From Candidatus Woesearchaeota archaeon (lineage in GTDB: Archaea; Nanobdellota; Nanobdellia; CSSed11-243R1): a DNA stretch of 5,838 bases. The translations under genes and the position numbers were made by a program. The stretch is taken from assembly GCA_007133845.1 (NCBI GenBank), contig SLLY01000068.1, forward strand, positions 1 to 5,838, written 5' to 3'. This document shows, one piece after another, positions 1 to 5,838 of the stretch. Below the pieces are notes generated by a model, which saw only the letters and a list, made by a program, of their open reading frames with translations, was not told the DNA's origin and did no database searches. The first letter of the stretch is position 1. The number at the start of each line of letters is the position of its first letter.

Positions 1-141
1 AAAGTATATAAAAGAAAGAAAATAGCTGCACAATACGGTTCAGGTATTCAAAAAATAATAAAAAAAATATCCAAAAAGAAGGGGTTTGACACCGTTGAGG
101 ATTTTTTAAAAAACGTTTATAAAAAACAAATAAATATGTGA
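1..141 (+). CDS. C-terminal end of an unrecognised protein (partial, 5' end outside window)
   Basis: An open frame enters from the left edge in frame 1 and ends at a TGA at 139-141, giving the last 46 residues of a protein. The tail is very basic: KVYKRKKIAAQYGSGIQ is followed by a lysine-rich stretch, then GFDTVEDFLKNVYKKQINM, and it looks mostly helical. I do not recognise the family and assign no function. Codon use (AAA, ATA, AGA) matches the genes downstream, which supports real coding. The stop lies 4 bp before the phosphohexomutase start, so it may be the upstream member of the same transcript. A TATA-like sequence lies inside its last codons, so the downstream genes may also have their own promoter. 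Confidence 0.7.
   Translation, partial: KVYKRKKIAAQYGSGIQKIIKKISKKKGFDTVEDFLKNVYKKQINM
116..123 (+). promoter_or_regulatory. Candidate TATA box for a leaderless phosphohexomutase transcript
   Basis: TTTATAAA lies at 116-123, followed by more A residues and preceded by an A-rich stretch that could serve as a BRE. Its centre is about 26 bp upstream of the ATG at 146. That is the usual archaeal TATA-to-start-site distance, so transcription could begin at or next to the start codon. The box sits inside the 3' end of the upstream gene. In DNA this AT-rich such a match can arise by chance, so this is an inference. Confidence 0.4.
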
Positions 142-142
142 T
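138..142 (+). promoter_or_regulatory. Short Shine-Dalgarno-like GTGAT overlapping the upstream stop codon
   Basis: GTGAT at 138-142 is complementary to part of the conserved archaeal 16S 3' end (AUCACCUCC) and ends 3 nt before the ATG at 146. It contains the TGA stop (139-141) of the upstream gene. A ribosome terminating there would already be positioned for re-initiation. The same TGAT-NNT-ATG layout occurs before the metallophosphoesterase and the acetyltransferase. Confidence 0.35.
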
Positions 143-145
143 TTT

Positions 146-1492
146 ATGCAAAATATATTTAGAGCTTACGATATAAGAGGATTGCTAGATACTGAAATCA
201 ATAAAGAAAATGTTAAAAAAATAGGAAAGGCATTCGGAACATTTCTAAAAGGTTCTGGTACTGTAGTTGTTTCAAGAGATACGAGAAGAAATGGAATAGA
301 ATTAAAGAAAAGTTTAGTGGAAGGTTTGACAAGTACTGGCGTAAATGTAATAGATATAGGTATGCAAAGCACCCCAGTGTTAAATTTTTACTGTAAACAT
401 GCAAATGCAACTGCAGGAGCACAAATAACAGCATCACATAACCCTCCAGAGTACAGTGGTGTTAGATTTAGAAAAAACGACGGAGTTGGTTTTCCAGAAG
501 CAATTCCAGAAGTGAAAAAATTATTTTTTTCTGAAAATTTTATAACAGGAAATGGAAATTTAAAAAAAATAGATAGTGATATACCACAAGAAGAATATAT
601 TCGATATATTACAGAAAAAATAAAAATAAAAAAACCTTTGACTGTTGTAATAGATCCTGGAAATGGTGCAACTTCAGAATTTGCAAAAAGATTATTTTTG
701 GATGCGGGATGTAATGTAGTTGCAATAAATAATGAACCGAATAGTGAATTTAGTGGTAGAGGGCCTAATCCTTCAAAAGAGAAATTGATTGATTTAGAAC
801 AAGAGGTTAGGATAAATCAGGCAGATCTAGGCATAGCATTTGATGGAGATGGAGACAGAGTTGTTATTGTGGACGATAAAGGAAAAACATTAAATGCGGA
901 TGAAATAGGATATTTGATTGCAGAAGAACTTCTTAAAGAAAACATAGGAACAATTGCAATAAATGTTGAATGTTCTGATTTAATAAGGAAGATTATAGAT
1001 GATAAAGGCGGTGAATTAAAATATATACGAGTAGGTGATGCATTTTTAGCCAAAGCAGTCAAAGAAAATGATGCTATATTTGCAATGGAAGCTTCAAATC
1101 ATTTCCTAATACCTAAATATTTTCCATTTGACGATGGAATAATGACAGGTTTATTCTTTACAAGAATGATGAGCAATAAAGAGATGGAATTATCGGAAAT
1201 TAGAAAAAAAATTCCAGCTAATTGTAAAAAGAAAGTGAAAATAAATTGTGATGATGAATTAAAATTTAAAGTTATAAAAAATTTAAAGGAAAGATTCAAA
1301 AAGGAACATAAAATAATAGAAATAGATGGAATGCGGATTAATTTTAAAAACTCATGGGTTTTAATTAGAGCTTCAAATACAAGTCCTTATATAAGGATTA
1401 CAGTTGAAGCAGAAACAAAAAAAGAATTGCAGATAAAAATAGAAAAATTTAGAAATTCTGTAATTGAAGAAATAGAGAGGTTGAAAAAATGA
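146..1492 (+). CDS. Phosphomannomutase/phosphoglucomutase family alpha-D-phosphohexomutase
   Basis: This 448-residue cytoplasmic enzyme should move phosphate between C6 and C1 of a hexose (mannose, glucose or glucosamine), feeding nucleotide-sugar synthesis for glycans. The family landmarks appear in order. YDIRG is at 8-12. The phosphoserine loop TASHNP is at 95-100, with Ser97 as the catalytic phosphoserine. The Mg-binding loop DGDGDR is at 233-238. A sugar-binding loop MEASNH (314-319) keeps the Glu, Ser and His of the usual GExSGH but has Asn for the second Gly. The phosphate-binding loop RASNTSP is at 408-414 (usually RPSNTEP). The length is normal for the four-domain family. The ATG at 146 places YDIRG at the expected N-terminal position. 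The 3' end overlaps RNase J by ATGA. The sequence cannot decide between mannose, glucose and glucosamine (GlmM-type) substrates. Confidence 0.93.
   Translation: MQNIFRAYDIRGLLDTEINKENVKKIGKAFGTFLKGSGTVVVSRDTRRNGIELKKSLVEGLTSTGVNVIDIGMQSTPVLNFYCKHANATAGAQITASHNPPEYSGVRFRKNDGVGFPEAIPEVKKLFFSENFITGNGNLKKIDSDIPQEEYIRYITEKIKIKKPLTVVIDPGNGATSEFAKRLFLDAGCNVVAINNEPNSEFSGRGPNPSKEKLIDLEQEVRINQADLGIAFDGDGDRVVIVDDKGKTLNADEIGYLIAEELLKENIGTIAINVECSDLIRKIIDDKGGELKYIRVGDAFLAKAVKENDAIFAMEASNHFLIPKYFPFDDGIMTGLFFTRMMSNKEMELSEIRKKIPANCKKKVKINCDDELKFKVIKNLKERFKKEHKIIEIDGMRINFKNSWVLIRASNTSPYIRITVEAETKKELQIKIEKFRNSVIEEIERLKK
1477..1481 (+). promoter_or_regulatory. Ribosome binding site of RNase J
   Basis: GAGGT at 1477-1481 (in the context GAGAGGTTGA) matches the core of the archaeal Shine-Dalgarno sequence and lies 7 nt before the ATG at 1489. 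It sits inside the last codons of the phosphohexomutase gene and supports this start. Confidence 0.55.
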
Positions 1493-2820
1493 TTGAAATA
1501 TGGGCCGTTGGAGGCTATTCGGAAATAGGTAGTAAAAATATGACTGCCGTAAAAGTAGATGATGAAGTTATTATAATGGACATGGGTTACAATGTAGAGA
1601 AAATTGTAAACTATGAGGGAAGAGAAGGTGAAGAAATAACAAAACTTTCATATAAACAAATGTTGAAAATGGATGCAGTTCCAAATGATACACAATTGAA
1701 AGAAGAATGGGGAGAAAAGGTAAAAGCAATAGTTATAGGACATGGACATTTAGACCATTGTGGAGCGGTTAGACTCTTAGCAAAAAGATACAAACAAGCT
1801 CCAATAATAGCTACTCCATTTACTTTAGAAATAATAAATAAGGGATTGGAAGGTAAAAAATTGTATAATAAAACAATTGCATTGAATCCTTCTTCTAAAT
1901 ATAAAATTTCGAATAAAATAACAATTGAATTAATTAATATGACTCATTCTACATTGCAAACAGTTGCAATTGCAATTCATACCCCTTATGGAGCTGTTTT
2001 ATATACAAATGATTTCAAGCTAGATAACACACCTGTATTAGGCAAAAAACCAGATTATGAAGCTCTAAAAAAGGTTGGAGAAAATTGTATTGCACAAATA
2101 TCTGATTGTACCACAGTAGATAAGGGAGGACACACTCCTTCTGAAACACTTGCAAAAGAGATGTTAAAAGATATACTATTGAGATATCAAAATAGAGACA
2201 ATGGGATAATTGTAACAACTTTTTCATCTCACATACCGAGATTATCCAGTCTTTTAAAATTAGCAGAACAAATTGGAAGAGAACCCGTATTCATAGGTAG
2301 AAGTTTATTTAATTATTTAGAAGCTGCGAAGAACACTAATCTTTTTTCGACAAATGCAAAGATAGCGGGTTTTGTTAGACAGAGAATAAAACTATTAAGT
2401 CAAATAAATAAAAATAGAGAAAAATATATGATTATTTGTACAGGGAATCAGGGAGAACCCAATGCGATTCTTTCAAGGATTGTAAATGATGAAACTCCAT
2501 ACAGAATGCAGGATGATGATGTTGTCATATTCAGTTGTAAAGTAATTCCAACACCAACAAGTGTTGCGAATAGAGAAATACTTGAAAGAAAACTTAAGGG
2601 AAAAAACATTAGAATCTTCAAGGATGTTCACGTTTCAGGACACGCATCAAAAGCAGATCATAGAGAACTTCTTCAAATATTGAAACCAAAACATTTTATA
2701 CCCACACACGGAGGGATGGACAAATTAGTTGTAGCTGCAGAGATAGCTAGAACTATGGGTTATCAATTAAATGAAAATGTTCATCTCTTACAAGATGGAA
2801 AAAAATTGGTGATTCAATAA
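1489..2820 (+). CDS. rnj: Ribonuclease J, archaeal type (beta-CASP metallo-beta-lactamase RNase)
   Basis: This is a 443-residue RNase of the beta-CASP family. Archaeal RNase J is a 5'-to-3' exonuclease in RNA turnover and maturation. Metallo-beta-lactamase motifs are Asp31 in IIMDMGY, HGHLDH at 85-90 (two-zinc site), His153 in MTHS and Asp175 in YTNDFK. The beta-CASP insert shows motif A as Asp206 in SDCT, motif B as His248 in FSSHIPRL, the CTGNQGEP segment at 318-325 (an RNase J signature, STGSQGEP in bacteria) and motif C as His385 in VSGHA. A histidine rather than valine at motif C points to RNA over DNA. His407 in PTHGG completes the metal site. The length matches archaeal enzymes, which lack the bacterial C-terminal domain. 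It starts within the phosphohexomutase stop (ATGA) and ends in a TAATG overlap with the synthetase, so translational coupling is likely. Confidence 0.94.
   Translation: MIEIWAVGGYSEIGSKNMTAVKVDDEVIIMDMGYNVEKIVNYEGREGEEITKLSYKQMLKMDAVPNDTQLKEEWGEKVKAIVIGHGHLDHCGAVRLLAKRYKQAPIIATPFTLEIINKGLEGKKLYNKTIALNPSSKYKISNKITIELINMTHSTLQTVAIAIHTPYGAVLYTNDFKLDNTPVLGKKPDYEALKKVGENCIAQISDCTTVDKGGHTPSETLAKEMLKDILLRYQNRDNGIIVTTFSSHIPRLSSLLKLAEQIGREPVFIGRSLFNYLEAAKNTNLFSTNAKIAGFVRQRIKLLSQINKNREKYMIICTGNQGEPNAILSRIVNDETPYRMQDDDVVIFSCKVIPTPTSVANREILERKLKGKNIRIFKDVHVSGHASKADHRELLQILKPKHFIPTHGGMDKLVVAAEIARTMGYQLNENVHLLQDGKKLVIQ
2808..2813 (+). promoter_or_regulatory. Strong ribosome binding site of glutamyl-tRNA synthetase
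   Basis: GGTGAT at 2808-2813 is a perfect complement to the conserved archaeal 16S 3' end and lies 6 nt before the ATG at 2820. It overlaps the last codons of RNase J and fixes the start. It is one of the two clearest Shine-Dalgarno sites in the window, the other being at 5260-5265. Confidence 0.65.
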
Positions 2821-4505
2821 TGAAAGAGTTGGTCCTTAAATGGGCTTTAAAAAATGCTGTAGAACATGGGGGTAAAGCTCAACCCAATTCGGTTGTACCT
2901 AAAGTAATAGGTGAGAAACCAGAATTAAAAAAGGACGCTAAAGAAATTTTTAAATTATCTAATGAAATTGTTTCTGAAATAAATAAGTTATCTATAAACG
3001 AACAAACGAAAAAGCTTGAAAAAATCGCGCCCGAACTTTTAGAAGAAAAAAATGTGGAGAAACAGGAATTGCCTGAATTAGATAATGCAGAAATTGGAAA
3101 AGTTGTAACGATATTTCCTCCAGAACCTAGCAAATATGCAACAATTGGACACGCAAAAGCTTGTTTTTTAAATTATTATTATGCGAAGAAATACGATGGT
3201 AAATTTTACATAAGATTTGAAGATACAAATCCCAACAAAGTTGAGGAAAAGTATTACAAACAAATGTTAGAAGATTTAAAATGGGTAGGAATAGAATGGA
3301 ATGATATTCATTACATATCAGATTATGTAAAAGAAATACAAAATTCTGCAGAAGAATTAATTAAAAAAGACAGTGCATATATGTGCAATTGTAGTTTGGA
3401 AAAAGTGAAAAAAAATAGATGGGAAAAAATTTCATGTGATTGTAGAAAAAGAAAAATCGAAGAGAATTTAGAATTATGGAATAAATTTTTAGATAATGAA
3501 TTTAAAGAAGGAAAATATGCACTCAGAGCAAAAATAGATATGAATCATAAAAATGCCGCTATGCGCGATCCGGCAATAATGCGTAAAATTGTTGGCAATC
3601 ATCCAAGGGTTGGAGAAAAATATTTTATATGGCCAACTTATGATTTTGCAACTGCTTACATGGACAAAATTCAAAACATAACTCATAGAATACGTTCAAA
3701 GGAATTTGAAATGCATGCAGAAGTTCAAGAGTGGATACAAAAACAACTTGAAATAAAAACACCAATTGTTCTAGAATTTGCAAGATTTAATCTTAAAGGA
3801 ATACCTGCTTCAGGAAGAGTCATAAGAGAAATGATTGAAAAGGAAGAATTGATGGGGTGGGATGATCCAAGAATCCCTACATTGATATCTCTGAGAAAAA
3901 GAGGTTTTCAACCTGAAGCCATTCAAAAATTTCTCAAAAAGACAGGCATATCTAAATCAGAATCGACAATTCCTTTCGAAGTATTAGAAAGTGAAAATAG
4001 AGAAATAATAGAACCTATAGCAGAAAGATATTTTTTTGTAAAAAACAAAATTAAATTAACTGTTAGAAATATACCAGAAAAATTTTCAACTGAAAGAAGT
4101 AAACATCCAGATTACGAAGAAAAAGGTAAAATAAAATATGAAGTAAATAATCCTGAAGAAACATTTTATGTTTCAAAGGGAGATTTCTTGAATGCTAAAC
4201 AAGGAGATACCATTAGATTAATGGATTTGTTAAATTTTAAAGTTGATGTGATTACAGATTCTGAAATAATTGGAGAATTTGAAGGAAAAGAGTATAAACA
4301 AGGATTAAAATTGATTCATTGGGTTTTCAAAAAGGAAAATCTTCCTGTTCATGTATTAATGACAGATGGAAGTGTTTCTGTTGGATTGGGAGAAAAATCG
4401 CTTGAAAAATTAAAAGAGAGAGATATAATTCAATTTTTTAGATTTGGATATTCAATTCTTGACAAAAAAGATAAAATTTTAAAATTTAGATATACTCATA
4501 AATGA
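2820..4505 (+). CDS. gltX: Glutamyl-tRNA synthetase, archaeal type, with divergent active-site signatures
   Basis: This class I aminoacyl-tRNA synthetase should attach glutamate to tRNA-Glu. In archaea using GatDE it also charges tRNA-Gln; those genes are not in the window. Its 561 residues match the archaeal family length. The archaeal helical N-terminal extension spans about 1-92. The catalytic Rossmann core starts at VVTIFPPEPSKYATIGHAKA (95-114). A CxC pair at Cys189/191 and another at Cys206/208 look like a zinc site. PTYDFA is at 272-277 and THRIRSKEF at 288-296. GWDDPRIPTL (346-355) and the beta-barrel anticodon-binding C-terminus, ending in RYTHK, are typical. Oddities are Ile98 where GluRS/GlnRS usually have Arg, TIGH instead of HIGH (Thr108), Lys105 for the Gly of PSG, and ASGRV (330-334) where GlnRS has MSKRK. 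The reading frame is intact and the rest is conserved, so it is probably active. A paralogue with altered substrate use cannot be excluded. Confidence 0.9.
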   Translation: MKELVLKWALKNAVEHGGKAQPNSVVPKVIGEKPELKKDAKEIFKLSNEIVSEINKLSINEQTKKLEKIAPELLEEKNVEKQELPELDNAEIGKVVTIFPPEPSKYATIGHAKACFLNYYYAKKYDGKFYIRFEDTNPNKVEEKYYKQMLEDLKWVGIEWNDIHYISDYVKEIQNSAEELIKKDSAYMCNCSLEKVKKNRWEKISCDCRKRKIEENLELWNKFLDNEFKEGKYALRAKIDMNHKNAAMRDPAIMRKIVGNHPRVGEKYFIWPTYDFATAYMDKIQNITHRIRSKEFEMHAEVQEWIQKQLEIKTPIVLEFARFNLKGIPASGRVIREMIEKEELMGWDDPRIPTLISLRKRGFQPEAIQKFLKKTGISKSESTIPFEVLESENREIIEPIAERYFFVKNKIKLTVRNIPEKFSTERSKHPDYEEKGKIKYEVNNPEETFYVSKGDFLNAKQGDTIRLMDLLNFKVDVITDSEIIGEFEGKEYKQGLKLIHWVFKKENLPVHVLMTDGSVSVGLGEKSLEKLKERDIIQFFRFGYSILDKKDKILKFRYTHK

Positions 4506-4506
4506 T
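4503..4506 (+). promoter_or_regulatory. Minimal Shine-Dalgarno-like TGAT at the gltX stop codon
   Basis: TGAT at 4503-4506 includes the gltX TGA stop and lies 3 nt before the metallophosphoesterase ATG at 4510. It is only four bases of anti-Shine-Dalgarno complementarity, so it is weak alone. The spacing equals that at 138-142 and 5260-5265. Translation of the phosphoesterase probably depends on ribosomes finishing gltX. Confidence 0.25.
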
Positions 4507-4509
4507 ACT

Positions 4510-5124
4510 ATGAAAATATTAGCAGCGTCAGACATACATGGCGATAAAAGTGCACTTGAAAATTTAGTAAAAAAAGCTAAAGACGAAGATGTAGACATGG
4601 TTGTGCTTTGTGGAGACCTCACTCTTTTTGAAGATGATTTAACAGGGATAATAGGGCCATTTAAAGAACTTAATAAAAAATTAATTTTGATCCCGGGAAA
4701 TCATGAAACATTCTCGGCAATTGAATTTCTTGCAAAGCAATACAAACCTGGTGTTTATAACCTGCATGGACGTTCAATGAGATTTTACAACGAAATTGGA
4801 TTATTTGGCGTAGGCGGTTCTAACACAGGAATATTTCAAATGACAGAAAAAGAAAATAGAGAACTTATTGAAAAAGCACACAAACCAATAAAAGATACGA
4901 AGCACAAAATAATGATTACGCACACACCACCCTTTGGAACAAAAATAGATGCACTTTGGGAACATGTGGGTTCTAAAGCTATACGTGAAAAAATTGAAGA
5001 AATTCAACCAGATGTTGTTTTATGCGGACATATACACGAAACTTTTGGCAAAAGTGAAAAAATCGGGGACACTACAGTAATCAATGTCGGAAAAGACGGT
5101 GTAATAATAGATATTGAAAAATAA
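4510..5124 (+). CDS. Icc-like calcineurin-type metallophosphoesterase
   Basis: This small (204-residue) cytoplasmic phosphoesterase consists of a single calcineurin-like domain with a dinuclear metal centre. All the ligand motifs are present: Asp8 and His10 in SDIHG, Asp36 in CGDLT, Asn64 and His65 in PGNHE, His138 in ITHTPPFGTK, and His174 and His176 in CGHIHE. The THTPPFGTKID segment and short length resemble the archaeal phosphoesterase group related to Icc (COG2129 by recollection). Substrates there are mostly unknown, and a phosphodiester or phosphomonoester can only be suggested. There is no signal peptide or membrane segment. It begins 4 bp after gltX and appears to be the last gene of the unit, since the next gene lies 144 bp away behind its own candidate promoter. 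The ATG at 4510 puts SDIHG directly at the N-terminus, as the fold requires. Confidence 0.9.
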   Translation: MKILAASDIHGDKSALENLVKKAKDEDVDMVVLCGDLTLFEDDLTGIIGPFKELNKKLILIPGNHETFSAIEFLAKQYKPGVYNLHGRSMRFYNEIGLFGVGGSNTGIFQMTEKENRELIEKAHKPIKDTKHKIMITHTPPFGTKIDALWEHVGSKAIREKIEEIQPDVVLCGHIHETFGKSEKIGDTTVINVGKDGVIIDIEK

Positions 5125-5159
5125 TTCTAAAAAATTGAATATTTTCGACTATAGAAATG

Positions 5160-5167
5160 TTTATAAA
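5160..5167 (+). promoter_or_regulatory. Candidate TATA box for the acetyltransferase gene
   Basis: TTTATAAA at 5160-5167 is preceded by a purine-rich AGAAATG (5153-5159) that could act as a BRE. Transcription would be expected to start near 5188-5192, leaving a leader of about 80 nt before the ATG at 5269. Other AT-rich boxes exist further downstream (for example around 5198-5210 and 5217-5227), so the choice is not certain. The 5125-5268 gap is the only intergenic space in the window large enough for a separate promoter. Confidence 0.45.
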
Positions 5168-5172
5168 GTATC

Positions 5173-5199
5173 ACTATATAGTAACAACATAGTAATGTT
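5173..5199 (+). repeat. Two short palindromic elements just downstream of the TATA-like box
   Basis: ACTATATAGT (5173-5182) is a perfect 10-bp palindrome. Immediately after it, AACAT (5186-5190) and ATGTT (5195-5199) form an inverted repeat around AGTA. Both lie between the TATA-like box and the region where transcription should start, a usual place for an archaeal repressor operator. They are short and AT-rich and could be chance, so the regulatory reading is tentative. Confidence 0.3.
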
Positions 5200-5259
5200 A
5201 TAATTATTATTCAAAATATAAAAAAATTATTCATATAGAACACTGAAGAAAATCCATTT

Positions 5260-5265
5260 GGTGAT
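5260..5265 (+). promoter_or_regulatory. Ribosome binding site of the GNAT acetyltransferase
   Basis: GGTGAT at 5260-5265 complements the archaeal 16S 3' end and lies 3 nt before the ATG at 5269. It is the same hexamer as before gltX. An in-frame TAG at 5236-5238, with no ATG between it and 5269, fixes the start. Confidence 0.6.
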
Positions 5266-5268
5266 ATT

Positions 5269-5838
5269 ATGTTGGAAAAATTACTAAAAGATACGTATGA
5301 AATAAAAGAAATAAAACCTGAAGAAATCTCTAAATACAAATCTAGACTCACTGAGCTTGCTATTGAGCAAGGAAATGGATTTTACAATGATTTTGAAAAG
5401 AATTTTAGCTACGAAGATTTAAAGGAAATTGCCGGAAACAATTATTTAATTGGTGCTTTTGACAAAGAAGAGATTGTTGGATTTACACTTGGTAAGAGGG
5501 GAGAATGTGGTGAAAATCTCGAAACAGGTTATTCCATTTCTGGATTTTTAGAACCTTATGTATTGGTTGTAGACAAAAATCATAGGAAAAAAGGATTAGG
5601 TGAAAAGTTACTTAGTAAAGTAATCGAAAATGGAGAAAAAGATGAATTAGACATAAAATTTATAGCAAAACTAGAAGAACCTGATTTAATGTGGCTTTAT
5701 GTTCATAATTTGGAAATACCTGTTACAGATTCAAACACAGAATATAAAAATAGTGTCAGAGGAATATTTGAATGGAATGCAATTAACAAAGAAAGACCTA
5801 TTTTTGAGCCAAAAAATCTTAAAGAATATAAGAATAAA
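5269..5838 (+). CDS. GNAT-family N-acetyltransferase (partial, 3' end outside window)
   Basis: The frame is open from the ATG at 5269 to the right edge, giving 190 residues without a stop. It appears to be an acetyl-CoA-dependent acyltransferase of the GNAT superfamily. The main evidence is the acetyl-CoA pyrophosphate-binding motif A: a hydrophobic strand YVLVVD (97-102) followed by NHRKKGLGEKLL (104-115), which fits R-x-x-G-x-G/A, then a helix. The preceding YLIGAFDKEEIVGFTLGKRG (59-78) looks like the central GNAT strands. The acceptor cannot be deduced. The part after residue 135 (WLYVHNLEIPV and beyond) does not show a clear motif B and I do not recognise it. The gene has its own ribosome binding site and candidate promoter, so it is probably transcribed separately from the upstream unit. 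Confidence 0.75.
   Translation, partial: MLEKLLKDTYEIKEIKPEEISKYKSRLTELAIEQGNGFYNDFEKNFSYEDLKEIAGNNYLIGAFDKEEIVGFTLGKRGECGENLETGYSISGFLEPYVLVVDKNHRKKGLGEKLLSKVIENGEKDELDIKFIAKLEEPDLMWLYVHNLEIPVTDSNTEYKNSVRGIFEWNAINKERPIFEPKNLKEYKNK

Noticed and set aside
166..1299. Minus-strand open frames of 66-81 codons opposite the phosphohexomutase
   Set aside because: They are antisense to a gene with full family motifs, are rich in Phe, Ser, Leu and Ile as expected from complementing A-rich codons, and show no motif of their own.
1611..3686. Minus-strand open frames opposite RNase J and gltX
   Set aside because: They are short shadows of well-supported plus-strand genes, with no recognisable domain.
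4478..4488. TATA-like TTTAAAATTTA about 26 bp before the phosphoesterase start
   Set aside because: It lies within gltX codons for KFRY-type residues in very AT-rich DNA and is a poorer match than the boxes at 116 and 5160, so it is not called.
4801..5007. Minus-strand 68-codon frame opposite the metallophosphoesterase
   Set aside because: It overlaps the catalytic region of an intact enzyme and has a Phe/Cys-rich, motif-free translation.
5116..5146. Possible terminator hairpin after the phosphoesterase (GAAAAATA pairing with TATTTTC)
   Set aside because: The stem is almost all A-T with a bulge, overlaps the stop codon and is followed by no long T run, so it is not distinguishable from background.
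1..5838. CRISPR array, insertion sequence, tRNA/rRNA gene or defence module
   Set aside because: I saw no regularly spaced repeats, terminal inverted repeats, transposase motifs or cloverleaf-like sequence. Almost all of the window is accounted for by conserved housekeeping genes.

Overview
The window looks archaeal. It is strongly AT-rich (roughly 30% G+C by eye), uses mostly AGA for arginine and many ATA isoleucine codons, and packs its genes end to end. It carries an archaeal-type glutamyl-tRNA synthetase and an RNase J of the short archaeal form. Upstream sequences resemble archaeal TATA boxes and GGTGAT-type ribosome binding sites. A reduced-genome DPANN archaeon or another AT-rich archaeon would fit, but the window alone does not fix the lineage.

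All genes are on the + strand. Positions 1-141 hold the C-terminal end of an unrecognised protein. Four complete genes follow as one tight unit: a phosphohexomutase (PMM/PGM family, 146-1492), RNase J (1489-2820), glutamyl-tRNA synthetase (2820-4505) and an Icc-like metallophosphoesterase (4510-5124). The junctions are a 4-bp gap, an ATGA overlap, a TAATG overlap and a 4-bp gap, so co-transcription and translational coupling are likely. A 144-bp intergenic region (5125-5268) carries a TATA-like box, short palindromes and a GGTGAT ribosome binding site. It precedes a GNAT-type acetyltransferase that runs off the right edge (5269-5838).

The unit combines sugar-phosphate isomerisation for glycan precursors, 5'-to-3' RNA decay or maturation, and charging of tRNA with glutamate, plus a phosphoesterase of unknown substrate. 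In many euryarchaea RNase J and gltX lie in a cluster with isoprenoid (mevalonate-pathway) genes. Here the two are fused edge to edge with no isoprenoid gene between or beside them. The synthetase also has altered residues in its HIGH-like and KMSKS-like signatures. These are the two points most worth checking. I see no mobile element, CRISPR array, structural RNA gene or defence system, and nothing that amounts to a new multi-gene system.
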